Positions 12,441 through 23,134 of a DNA stretch of 64,000 bases are shown here, one piece after another. Source of the stretch: Edaphochlamys debaryana (lineage: Eukaryota; Chlorophyta; Chlorophyceae; Chlamydomonadales). The stretch spans positions 558,001-622,000 of the forward strand of contig JAEHOE010000040.1 in the NCBI GenBank assembly GCA_016858145.1, in the 5' to 3' direction. The translations under genes and the position numbers were made by a program. Each line of letters begins with the position of its first letter. The stretch's first letter is position 1. Below the pieces are notes generated by a model that did no database searches, had not been told where the DNA came from, and saw nothing but the letters and a program-made list of their open reading frames with translations.

Positions 12441-15400
12441 CCGGGACAAGGAAGCTGGCATCCCACTTTCTGGCAGCAATTGCCCGTCCTGCGAGGTCCT
12501 GCGTTCTCGGTTCGGGAGGTCACTGGGACTGACAACGTTACAGGCGCAAAAGCGATGCCGATTCCAGGCCGCTACACAGGGCCTTTCTTGTCGCAGAGGG
12601 CGGTCGCAGCCCAAACGCAGTACACATGTTTTAACATTAAACACTAAAACCCCTTCTTAGTAGAAAGGCTTGGAACATTCCCTTTGCTAGTAGAATATCA
12701 AGGATAGAAAGCATGCATCTGCTGGGTTACGGACTAAGCCCCCCCCCGCCTCCGAATTGCCAAATACCAAGGGCCATGTGTCAGCAACGCATCTGTGCAG
12801 CAGCCAGCAGTCGCTGCATGCGTCCTGACCTCCACACAAGTCAGCCCCTTAGAAGCCTGGTCACGAGCCCCCAAGGCCCGCCGTAGGTGCCCTCAACGAA
12901 ACAAGGAAGTATACCACTCACACGGCCAATCAGCTCAGAGCGGGGCATTGCTCAAAGAGCCTCTGACATCGTTCAGGCATGTAATCGCCCGTAGTGGTCT
13001 GCTAGGCTGTCCCGTCTAGCAGCACCACATGTAGACTGCGCTGGAGTTAGCGTTCATCTCGCAGAGCCCAATGTTGCCCATGTTCTGACCCATGACCGGG
13101 TTGGTGCTGTACACCAGAGACCAGCCGGAGGCGCAGCTGCTCCGGCACTGAGACAGGTACCACAGGAAGGTCTGGGCCTGGGTAAGGGTATCCTGGTTGC
13201 CATAGCACTGCACGTACGCATCGCGGCAGTTGGACACGTATGTAGTGCTCTTGCCCGCGCAGCTCATTGCGATGCCACCCAGGGCCCTACGGCTGCTAGC
13301 CACCTCGTGCATGACCTGGCCTTGCGTGTCAGCGGTGGCGGCGCTGGCCTTGGCGGGGATCTCGAAAGGGTGCCCTTCAGCAGACAGCTGTATGGTGTTC
13401 TGGACCTGCACGGGGGCAAGGAAGCTGCCGTTAGCACCGCTTCACAGGTTGCGTGCACGAAACTGCATCATTGGATGAGCAGGACCCGGCTGTGCTGTTG
13501 TACTCCCCTCCTCACCCCGGGCTTTGCAACGGTCGCCACCATGGCCCACGACATGCCGAGCACGGCGCAGAAGAGGAGGAGCACGAAGATGCCCAGGGCG
13601 ACGATGCCGGTCTTGAAGATCTTGGACTTGAGGCGCTCGGTCACCAGCGTCGATACGACGGCCTGGATGACGTTGGCACCGACGCGACCCTCTGCGGGGA
13701 AAGAGGGGGAGGCCGGGGTGGTAAGGGGAGTGGCGGTGGTAAGAGGGTGACGCACACGAACAGACAAGACTTGACCAAACCATCAAGCAGCTACCGGGGC
13801 TGTTGCATGTGACGCTGCGCGCCTCCCTGCATGCCAGCGACTCGGAGTAGCGCTCTGAGCGCTTACCTCCGTTGTCGTCGAACTGCTGGAGGACCTTGCG
13901 GGTGGGCGACGTGAAATCTGGGGGACCGGATGGGAGCAGGAGATGGGTGCAAAGCGCAGGGTTATAGAAGGACTAGGGGGACGCAAGTGAGGTCGGAAGG
14001 GTACAAAGAACACGGCTTTGCGTTTCCCACATGAGTGCGCGTGTGCATGCAAGTGGGCGTGGTGGGCAGTGAGCAGCCACCCTCACCCTTGAAGTCCACG
14101 TGGCCCGCGGCGTAGGGTGTCCGATGCGTGGCATCCGCGGGGCAGCAGACATCTCCCTTATCGGTCAGCAGCGGAGTGCCGAGGGCGCTTGTCTTCTGGG
14201 CCATGGTTACAGGTGCGGACGGTGCTCGCCAACCTGTGCGGCAAAAGGAGGAGCAAAAGGGGGCAAAAAGAGGAGGGGCGCAACCAGTTCGCGACGAAGT
14301 CGGCCACCATAACACTGCAGAGCTGCCAAAGCGGCGACATCGCTGAGCGCTGAGGCGCGCTCAGCTCGCACCTAGTAACCTATGATATGCACGCATGTGC
14401 AGAGCGAAGCCACGGATCCTGCTGGTCGTTCGGCATGTACGCACATGCCGCGATGGACCCGGCCTCGCTCAGCCTTCCCCCACAACCTAGCCGAATGCAT
14501 CCCACGCGCTGTGCGTACGCTTGGTGGAACGACTCACCGCAATGAAGTCGACGGCGCTCGTCGCGTTCAGTCGCGTTGGAGGTAGGACTGGCGACAGTCC
14601 CTCGGTGCGACGCGCACGCTCTGCGCTGCGAGATAAGCAGAAGATGTTTGTGACGTTCTCACTAGCTTGCAAGCTAGAGCGTCTGCGGCAGGCTTATGTG
14701 GTGACACCGAATGCCGTACAGCGGGGACATGAACAAGCCGGGGAAGGCGGAAGGGCGCCAGAAGCTCGCGCTTTGGGTCTCAGCTCAACACAAAGGAGTC
14801 CTCGCAACACGAACGAAAGTAGAGCCAAATCGTAAACGCGGCCATATGCAGAGAAGGAGGGGGCGGCGGGACAGGATTGGAGCCTTCGGGAAGACGGAGG
14901 GCCACCCCTGGTCGAGGCTGGTCGCCGTGACATGTCTTGCCAAGCGGGCTTGCCCTGCGCGCTCAGATGCGTGCTACGACGCTGAGGCCACTTCCACAGC
15001 GTAGCCAGCACATGTGAAGATAACTCAACGGACCGGAATGGGAACGGAGCTTGCAGCGCGGTTGGAGTGACGGTTCATGTCGCTTCTTGCTCAGGTGTTC
15101 TCGCTCGTGATAGGCCCAAGGCGACGCTTGAGTTCCTCTTTTGCTCACTGAGGCTACCCTTCGCCTCATCGCTTGCTAAGGCTTACTTTTTCTTCTTGGC
15201 GCAACTGTAGCTGCACTGCCTGCACACGGCGGCTCTGCAGCTGCACGCTATCCCGCCCTGGTCCCCAACGGCGGGACCGGGTTGCCTGCAACCAGCCAAG
15301 CCAAAGGAAGAAATAATGTTTCTCAATGTTGCCTGCCGCCGCCGCCGCCGCTGCCTCGTCCTCCAGCCTTGGCGGAGCTCCGCTGGCAGTTTGTGGTAAG

Positions 15401-15775
15401 CCCACCACACCTGCTCCCCCCGCCTGCCGCCGCCGCCGCCGCTGCCTAGTCCTCCAGCCTTGGCGGAGCTCCGCTGGCAGTTTGTGGTAACCCCACCACA
15501 CCTGCTCCCCCCGCCTGCCGCCGCCGGCGCCGCTGCCTAGTCCTTCAGCCTTGGCGGAGCTCCGCTGGCAGTTTGTGGTAACGCCACCACACCTGCTTCC
15601 CCCGCCTGCTGCCGCCGCCGTTGCTGCCTCGTCCTCTAGCCTCGGCGGAGCTCCGCTGGCAGTTTGTGGTAACCCCACCACACCTGCTCCCCCCGCCTGC
15701 TGCCGCCGCCGCCGCCGCTGCCTCGTCCTCCAGCCTCGGCGGAATTCCGCTGGCAGTTTGTGATAACCCCACCAT
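12441..15775. repeat. segmental duplication, copy A
   Basis: This block matches 19002-22745 in the same orientation. From about 12708 to 15260 the offset is a constant 7093 bases with only a handful of substitutions. The first 200 bases (12441-12640 against 19002-19205) are more diverged and lie at an offset of 6561, so copy B holds 532 extra bases between the two parts. Copy A carries an intact four-exon membrane protein gene and five units of a 91-bp minisatellite. Confidence 0.93.
13016..14204 (-). CDS. single-pass membrane protein, copy A (4 exons, 244 aa), family unknown
   Basis: Exons on the minus strand are 14204-14087, 13917-13867, 13691-13516 and 13405-13016, all with GT-AG introns and matching phases (735 nt). 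The protein begins MAQKTSALGTPLL. Residues 1-83 are hydrophilic with no signal peptide. Residues 84-111 are a strong transmembrane helix (GIVALGIFVLLLFCAVLG), preceded by a basic stretch (ERLKSKIFK). The C-terminal 130 residues follow the helix and contain many cysteines (SCAGK, NCRD, QCYG, QCRSSC, LCE, WCC end), as expected for a disulfide-bonded outer domain. This suggests a type II orientation with the Cys-rich part outside the cytoplasm. No known family was recognised. Exons 1-3 are short; exon 4 carries the whole Cys-rich part. Confidence 0.78.
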
Positions 15776-15790
15776 ACCTGCGGCCCCCTC
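15340..15790. repeat. 91-bp minisatellite, five units (copy A)
   Basis: The landmark GGCGGAGCTCCGCTGGCAGT recurs at 15371, 15462, 15553, 15644 and, altered, 15738. The spacings are 91, 91, 91 and 94 bases, the last longer by one GCC triplet. Each unit holds a (CCG/GCC)n run, the CTCGTCCTCCAGCC stretch, the landmark and an ACCCCACCACACCTG segment. The minus strand is open through the whole array from 15921 to 15166, but the period is not a multiple of three, so the translation shifts frame with every unit. Confidence 0.93.
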
Positions 15791-17380
15791 CTGCCGGTGG
15801 CGCTGAGCAACAGACTAGTCCATGCCGTGCTTAGTGTCCCTGTTGAGGGTTTGTAGCGTCTGACCGTACGCAGTAGACACGAAGCTGAGCGGTCGGGACC
15901 GAGCACCACGAGAGACGGCAATAGGACTCTCCCTAGTAGGTAGCTTTGGAGTCGGGTGGGTAAGAGTAAAGAGGGCGACGCAAGGCCCTACGCCCGGCTT
16001 ACTGGGGTCTGACAGACAGTCCCCAGGGTTGGGCAAGACCTACGACGCGCGGGGGCTTGCAACAGTCCCGGAACCTCCGGGGTCCACACCGGGGAGAAGG
16101 GGGGAGGTGCCAGCGTGCTGGCAGCTGGATGCGGAGCAAGCCGCTTGCAACTGCTGGCGAGCGCACAGCAGAACTGGATGCGCCTCGGCTCTTTGGCGCT
16201 CCGCAGCTCCAGAGACGCTTATTACGCATGGCTAGCTACTTGGGTAATGAATCCCACAGCGCCGCCTCGTCCGCTAAGCTGAGCCACGCATGTGAGCTGC
16301 CTGCGGCCAGCATCAGCTTGGCTTCTGCCACCAGTCCCAGGTTCACCAGCTCCAGCATTGAACAGAACCCGTCAAGTAAAGCACGACCTGCTGCCCTTGT
16401 TGGCGTATGAGTCAGAGGGTACCGAGGGTTTGTGTAGCAGCAGACTATCGGGGCTGCCCCCACCTGCGTGTTGTGAGGAGGTATCCCAAACGTCCTGCTA
16501 CGCATGTCACGCGGCGCTATGGGGCGGGGAGATTGCCGCTATGCCGCGTATGTACGAAGCTGCAGAACGCGCTTGCAGGAGCCATACTACGGTGTCGAAC
16601 AGGCAGTTCCCGCCCGCGATTCCCGACTCGGTAGCCCCGCAGCTCTGGCTTCGTTAGCAGCTCCGTTTGCGACTGCGTTTCTGCCGCATGACCGCTGCGT
16701 CTGCAACTTCTTGCGACTCCTTCGACGTGCGCTCCGTTGTCCTCAAGCTACGTCTAGTCCGAAGCTCTAGCGTCCTCGGCGGTGCTTGCATGTCCGTGCG
16801 GGACATGCTACCATCCAGGCAAACCTTCTTTGCGCACACAGCGAAGTAGGAAACGTCCGCCGGTGCAGCGTAGCCGGCCACATATATGTAGTCCCGATCG
16901 CAAGGCAACAGCGCGGGGCGCCGGACGGAATCGGCGGATCGCTTATGCTTGCACGGGAAATCGCGGCCTTTGCACTACCCCTAGCGTCACGCCTGCACCG
17001 CCGTCCAGCGCCTATTCATGGAGTGGAGAACTCTAACCTCGTTCCCCCATCTCGTCCGGTCAGATCCGGGGAGGATTCAACTAAGGGCCGGGGGACCACA
17101 CCTCACGTATACACAGCACTGGTCGCAACTCAAACCACTGAGCTGCGCAGCAATCTGGGCTTGCCCCCTTTGGGCGAGCGGTACCTTTCGCGTTGGGTAT
17201 GCATGGCCGGTTGGTCGCCGGTGGGTCAAGGGAGGCGCAGGGGGCCGCGGGGGGAGGGAGGCCGCGTGGCGCGAGCTTTGCACACGCACTGAGGCCCGTT
17301 GTGTAGGCGACACGCGAAATGCAGCATGCGTGGCACGCGCACCTCGTTGCAGCAACTCTAGCGTGCATCGGCTCAGTTCT
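15791..17380. other. 1.6 kb between copy A and the PMP-gene fragment, no gene recognised
   Basis: No domain, exon chain or strong repeat was identified. The ORFs here are short and lack coding signs such as consistent phase across splice sites. Confidence 0.4.
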
Positions 17381-18300
17381 TTTGTCATCATCTTTTGTGC
17401 GGGCCCGCCCGTCTACAACCTGGTCATGCTCTGGCGTGTGCGCGACAAGCTCGGTGATTACCGGACGCAGCAGGTGAGGTCCGAATGGGTCTAGGGGAGC
17501 CCTTAGCACGGCGCTGGCGTCGCTCCTGAGAGGAGGCCCCGCAGTGAGGCGCTGGTGTTCGCTCCTGACGCCTCTCTTTTCTGTTGCAGGTGTACGGCTT
17601 CATGTACAGCCGCTATAAGGCGAAGTTCTTCTGGTGAGTTGGCCATAGGAAGAAGTGTTCCCCGCCAAGGTCCTGCCGTCAGGCCGTTGAACGTGTGCTG
17701 GAAGACATCTGCTAAAGGACGTGGAGGGATGAAGGGGCACAGGCCATGTCATGAGATGCTCCTTCCCAGTCAGTCTGTTCCAGTGACGCCATGTCCTTGG
17801 CCGACGCTCCCGACGCTTGGCCGCTGCTTGTGGTCAGAACGTCTTTTGGCAGGTGGCGACACGTGTCATGGAGCCATGCACCAACTTGACCTCCACGCCC
17901 GGCTCGTGATGCTGCAAGTTCTGCTTTCCCAACACCTTTCGTCCTCCAACGAGGACGGGAAAGAGCGTCGACCGCGCGAGCTCTCATGCTCAGAAAGCAC
18001 TTGCACCAACTTGCACCTTTAGCATGACGAGTTATGCAGGCGTTCCTTTTATGTGCTTTCATCACAGATGGAGCTGCAAGCGAGGTAGTTACGTCAACTT
18101 TGCGTGCTGCTGCGCGAGGATGTTTGCGCGACTTCCACCTGAACTTGTCCGCTGAAGCCCGCGGTTGCAGTTTAAGCCTATCGACTTAGGCTTGTGGTTG
18201 TCACAAAACTCCGCGGGTGTAAGAGAGGGAATGTGTTTGACCCCACGACCATGCATCCTCCAACCATCCTGCCTTGGGCCCCTGCGCCCCCAAAGTTTGC
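17381..18300 (+). pseudogene. two-exon fragment copied from the PMP-like gene
   Basis: This segment matches 33936-34846 in the same orientation, offset about 16555. It contains the 3' part of exon 8 of the PMP-like gene (membrane helix FVIIFCAGPPVYNLVMLW, then RDKLGDY), the following intron, all of exon 9 (VYGFMYSRYKAKFFW, about 17591-17634) and most of intron 9. Because introns are included, it arose by DNA duplication rather than retrocopying. One Gln codon of exon 8 reads Arg here. It has neither the start nor the rest of the gene and cannot encode a working protein. Confidence 0.9.
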
Positions 18301-18436
18301 AGACAAGCGCTCGAGATTGGCATGACAGCGCCTCGTGCGTGCGGGCACGGTGCAGAGCGCGGGGGACGTGCGGCGCGCTCCGCGCGATGCTCCGGGGGTA
18401 CCGGGGTCGGAGGATGGACGCGGGGCGAAACACATT
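18230..18436. repeat. possible foldback (MITE-like) element with a dispersed core
   Basis: The left end AATGTGTTTGACCCC (18230-18244) and the right end GGGGCGAAACACATT (18422-18436) are reverse complements at 13 of 15 positions. The right half, about 18330-18436, resembles 61118-61205, including the blocks CGTGC-GGGCACGGT, GGGACGTGCGGCGCGC and GGGGCGAAACACATT. The left end is also present in the parental intron at about 34783. No target-site duplication was confirmed. Confidence 0.5.
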
Positions 18437-18847
18437 ACCACGCCGACCGGCGACAAAGTGTTGCAAGTAGCTGTCCCTTGAGAGATATAAGTTGCTAGAG
18501 ATTATTTGGCAGCATCGCGCACGGTCTGGGCTCGGTCGGCAAGGTTTGACCGAAGTCGGCCGCGCAAGATTCTCGCAACAGCCGCGCGCAAACTTGTCGG
18601 AACTACCTCGCTCATAGCTTCAAGTTGCAAGATAGTTATCTAAACGGATGTCTGAATTGGTCGTCGGGCTATGGGTGCGCGGTGGTGCGACTTGCTTCCC
18701 AGCCAACATTTTGAGTTCGCGCCGGGGTGCTAACTTTCCCTGCCCTCACTTGCAAGCGATAGGGATAGGGAAACTAAAGCTCATGGCATCGCGGGCTGGG
18801 CGTGAATCGCATGTTTATGTGTGACGCAGGCACGGCACAACACGGCA

Positions 18848-18868
18848 CGGACGGACGGACGGACGGAC
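18848..18868. repeat. (ACGG)n microsatellite
   Basis: About five tandem copies of ACGG/GGAC. Confidence 0.9.
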
Positions 18869-18890
18869 ACCGAGACGGGGTAATCGTAGA

Positions 18891-18948
18891 GGGCTGAGCC
18901 CCCCGGCTGGCGCTCCGCGCCAGGCGCTCCGCACCGGGGGCTCAGCCC
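18891..18948. repeat. 13-bp perfect inverted repeat
   Basis: GGGCTGAGCCCCC at 18891-18903 and GGGGGCTCAGCCC at 18936-18948 are exact reverse complements around a 32-base GC-rich spacer. It could form a strong hairpin. It lies about 50 bases before the start of duplicated copy B. Confidence 0.9.
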
Positions 18949-19205
18949 CAAAAGCAGGTCACAAACGCCCCGCACGTAGGACGTAGCAAGTTGCTTAGCT
19001 ACCGGGACAAGGAAGCTGGAATCCCACTTTCTGGCAGCAATTGCCCGTCCTGCGAGGTCCTGCGTTCTCGGTTCGGGAGGTCACTGGGACTGACAACGTT
19101 ACAGGCGCAGAAGCGCTACCGATTCCAGGCCGCTACACAGGGCCTTTCTTGTCGCAGAGGGTCGCAGCCCAAACGCAGTACACATTTTACAACATAACAC
19201 ACTAC

Positions 19206-19733
19206 TAGACCGCACGGATCTTGTGCCTTTCATTTGGCCGTGTTTCTTGGGGGATACTTGGCCGCCGTAGTCAGGCAGCCACACAGGGGCTCCCCGGGCG
19301 GGCGGGGGATGGGTTCGTGCATCGACGGCAGCGGTCTTGCGCCAAGTTACAAGATGTAGCGTATAGCAAGCTACATGAGTCTTCTTGGAAGCGTTTGTAC
19401 GCTCATCGGCTTGGAAGCCTCAGTGCCTCGGTGTTCTCAGCCTCAGTGCCTCGGTGTTCTTCTTACTCTGCCCACGTACGCGATGGGTTTGACACGATGC
19501 CCAGCACCGACTTCGGACCTTCCGCCGCCCCTCTTCGATTCAGGCTTCCTTGCAAGAGCTATGAATACTCAAAGAGGTGTACAGTAGCCTGGGCGGCAAG
19601 CCAAGGGCTCGCGCCGGCACTTCGAAGGTTATTACCTCGCTCTCTCACAATGGCTATCCATTTCAGTCCCAACGGCCCGCGCCGCGGCCCCCCTGCGGGG
19701 TGCCCCTGCGCCGCCCGTCGCTCCGCAAAGTCC
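19206..19733. other. sequence present only in copy B of the duplication
   Basis: This stretch separates two parts that are contiguous in copy A (around 12640). It could be an insertion in copy B or a deletion from copy A. It contains a 20-base segment repeated once (CCTCAGTGCCTCGGTGTTCT at 19418 and again 23 bases later). No coding domain, terminal inverted repeat or clear target duplication was seen. Confidence 0.7.
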
Positions 19734-20108
19734 AAAAACCCCTTCAAGTACAAAGGCTCGGAACATTCCCTTTGCTAGTAGTATATCAAGGATAGAAAGC
19801 ATGCATCTGCTGGGTTACGGACTGAGCCCCCCCCCCCCCCGCCTCCGAATTGTCAAATACCAAGGGCCATGTGTCAGCAACGCATCTGTGCAGCAGCCAG
19901 CAGTCGCTGCATGCGTCCTGACCTCCACACAAGTCAGCCCCTTAGAAGCCTGGTCACGAGCCCCCAAGGCCCGCCGTAGGTGCCCTCAACGAAACAAGGA
20001 AGTATACCACTCACACGGCCAATCAGCTCAGAGCGGGGCATTGCTCAAAGAGCCTCTGACATCGTTCAGGCATGTAATCGCCCGTAGTGGTCTGCTAGGC
20101 TGTCCCGT

Positions 20109-21297
20109 CTAGCAGCACCACATGTAGACTGCGCTGGAGTTAGCGTTCATCTCGCAGAGCCCAATGTTGCCCATGTTCTGACCCATGACCGGGTTGGTGC
20201 TTTACACTAGAGACCAGCCGGAGGCGCAGCTGCTCCGGCACTGAGACAGGTACCACAGGAAGGTCTGGGCCTGGGTAAGGGTATCCTGGTTGCCATAGCA
20301 CTGCACGTACGCATCGCGGCAGTTGGACACGTATGTAGTGCTCTTGCCCGCGCAGCTCATTGCGATGCCACCCAGGGCCCTACGGCTGCTAGCCACCTCG
20401 TGCATGACCTGGCCTTGCGTGTCAGCGGTGGCGGCGCTGGCCTTGGCGGGGATCTCGAAAGGGTGCCCTTCAGCAGACAGCTGTATGGTGTTCTGGACCT
20501 GCACGGGGGCAAGGAAGCTGCCGTTAGCACCGCTTCACAGGTTGCGTGCACGAAACTGCATCATTGGATGAGCAGGACCCGGCTGTGCTGTTGTACTCCC
20601 CTCCTCACCCCGGGCTTTGCAACGGTCGCCACCATGGCCCACGACATGCCGAGCACGGCGCAGAAGAGGAGGAGCACGAAGATGCCCAGGGCGACGATGC
20701 CGGTCTTGAAGATCTTGGACTTGAGGCGCTCGGTCACCAGCGTCGATACGACGGCCTGGATGACGTTGGCACCGACGCGACCCTCTGCGGGGAAAGAGGG
20801 GGAGGCCGGGGTGGTAAGGGGAGTGGCGGTGGTAAGAGGGTGACGCACACGAACAGACAAGACTTGACCAAACCATCAAGCAGCTACCGGGGCTGTTGCA
20901 TGTGACGCTGCGCGCCTCCCTGCATGCCAGCGACTCGGAGTAGCGCTCTGAGCGCTTACCTCCGTTGTCGTCGAACTGCTGGAGGACCTTGCGGGTGGGC
21001 GACGTGAAATCTGGGGGACCGGATGGGAGCAGGAGATGGGTGCAAAGCGCAGGGTTATAGAAGGACTAGGGGGACGCAAGTGAGGTCGGAAGGGTACAAA
21101 GAACACGGCTTTGCGTTTCCCACATGAGTGCGCGTGTGCATGCAAGTGGGCGTGGTGGGCAGTGAGCAGCCACCCTCACCCTTGAAGTCCACGTGGCCCG
21201 CGGCGTAGGGTGTCCGATGCGTGGCATCCGCGGGGCAGCAGACATCTCCCTTATCGGTCAGCAGCGGAGTGCCGAGGGCGCTTGTCTTCTGGGCCAT
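20109..21297 (-). pseudogene. single-pass membrane protein, copy B, truncated by a nonsense mutation
   Basis: Same exon layout as copy A, shifted by 7093: 21297-21180, 21010-20960, 20784-20609 and exon 4 from 20498. In exon 4 the codon after the SLV triplet (Tyr TAC in copy A) is TAA here, so translation stops after residue 213 of 244. The lost tail holds the last cysteines, including the terminal WCC. The transmembrane helix and splice sites are intact, so a shortened protein is still possible. It is called a pseudogene because a structured Cys-rich domain is cut. Confidence 0.82.
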
Positions 21298-22409
21298 GGT
21301 TACAGGTGCGGACGGTGCTCGCCAACCTGTGCGGCAAAAGGAGGAGCAAAAGGGGGCAAAAAGAGGAGGGGCGCAACCAGTTCGCGACGAAGTCGGCCAC
21401 CAGAACACTGCAGAGCTGCCAAAGCGGCGACATCGCTGAGCGCTGAGGCGCGCTCAGCTCGCACCTAGTAACCTATGATATGCACGCATGTGCAGAGCGA
21501 AGCCACGGATCCTGCTGGTCGTTCGGCATGTACGCACATGCCGCGATGGACCCGGCCTCGCTCAGCCTTCCCCCACAACCTAGCCGAATGCATCCCACGC
21601 GCTGTGCGTACGCTTGGTGGAACGACTCACCGCAATGAAGTCGACGGCGCTCGTCGCGTTCAGTCGCGTTGGAGGTAGGACTGGCGACAGTCCCTCGGTG
21701 CGACGCGCACGCTCTGCGCTGCGAGATAAGCAGAAGATGTTTGTGACGTTCTCACTAGCTTGCAAGCTAGAGCGTCTGCGGCAGGCTTATGTGGTGACAC
21801 CGAATGCCGTACAGCGGGGACATGAACAAGCCGGGGAAGGCGGAAGGGCGCCAGAAGCTCGCGCTTTGGGTCTCAGCTCAACACAAAGGAGTCCTCGCAA
21901 CACGAACGAAAGTAGAGTCAACTCGTAAACGCGGCCATATGCAGAGAAGGAGGGGGCGGCGGGACAGGATTGGAGCCTTCGGGAAGACGGAGGGCCACCC
22001 CTGGTCGAGGCTGGTCGCCGTGACATGTCTTGCCAAGCGGGCTTGCCCTGCGCGCTCAGATGCGTGCTACGACGCTGAGGCCACTTCCACAGGGTAGCCA
22101 GCACATGTGAAGATAACTCAACGGACCGGAATGGGAACGGAGCTTGCAGCGCGGTTGGAGTGACGGTTCATGTCGCTTCTTGCTCAGGTGTTCTCGCTCG
22201 TGATAGGCCCAAGGCGACGCTTGAGTTCCTCTTTTGCTCACTGAGGCTACCCTTCGCCTCATCGCTTGCTAAGGCTTACTTTTTCTTCTTGGCGCAACTG
22301 TAGCTGCACTGCCTGCACACGGCGGCTCTGCAGCTGCACGCTATCCCGCCCGGGTTGCCTGCAACCAGACAGGACCCGCCAAGCCAAAGGAAGAAAGAAT
22401 GTTTCTCAA

Positions 22410-22745
22410 TGTTGCCTGCCGCCGCCGCCGCCGCCGCTGCCTCGTCCTTCAGCCTTGGCGGAGCTCCGCTGGCAGTTTGTGGTAACCCCACCACACCTGC
22501 TCCCCCCGCCTGACGCCGCCGCCGCCGCTGCCTCGTCCTCCAGCCTTGGCGGAGCTCCGCTGGCAGTTTGTGGTAACCCCACCACACCTGCTCCCCCCGC
22601 CTGACGCCGCCGCCGCCGCTGCCTCGTCCTCCAGCCTCGGCGGAGCTCCACTGGCAGTTTGTGGTCACGCCACTACACCTGCTCCCCCCGCCTGAAGCCG
22701 CCGTCGCCGCTGCCTCGTCCTCCAGCCTTGGCGGAGCTCCGTTGG
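22410..22745. repeat. 91-bp minisatellite, four units (copy B)
   Basis: Landmarks lie at 22457, 22548, 22639 and 22730, exactly 91 bases apart. The sequence is the same as in copy A with scattered substitutions, and the array has one unit fewer. Confidence 0.93.
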
Positions 22746-23134
22746 CAGTTTCTATACACACTTCATCCAGCGCCGCATGCGGATTGCAGGGTGGGTCGCA
22801 GGGTGCCCAGAAGCATGCTGCGTTGCTGCCTTTGTCGATGCCCGGCTGGCTGGGCAGTCTATGCCTTGGGACGCTCGCGTCTTACCGTCAGGGACTTCAG
22901 CGAATCGGAGGATGCGGGTGGCAAGGGGGCAGCCCTGCCGAGTGCCCTGGTGCCTGGAGGCCGCATACCACGGAAAGCTGATGGCTGTTGACTTGACTCG
23001 TTGCCATCATGCCATAGCCCGACATTCAGACCTATCCAGGTTTTGCGCACACGCATGCCGCTATTTCTCCCGTTTCCCGTTGCCGCTATGGGGCTTGGAG
23101 CCCTTTGGAGCATTCCGGAGCATTGCTGTGGGGG
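22746..23134. other. short spacer between copy B and the ATXR2 fragment
   Basis: About 390 bases; nothing recognised. Confidence 0.4.

Larger units (their letters stand above)
19002..22745. repeat. segmental duplication, copy B
   Basis: Direct-orientation copy of 12441-15775. Relative to copy A it has 532 additional bases at about 19206-19733, a small rearrangement around 22350-22380, and four rather than five minisatellite units. The gene region is nearly identical, which indicates a recent duplication or recent gene conversion. Confidence 0.93.

Noticed and set aside
15166..15921. 251-aa ORF as a genuine gene
   Set aside because: Most of it is the 91-bp minisatellite read in rotating frames. 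Reported as a finding, not as a CDS.
15340..22745. CRISPR-like array
   Set aside because: The units are contiguous 91-bp tandem repeats without unique spacers, in an intron-containing nuclear genome.
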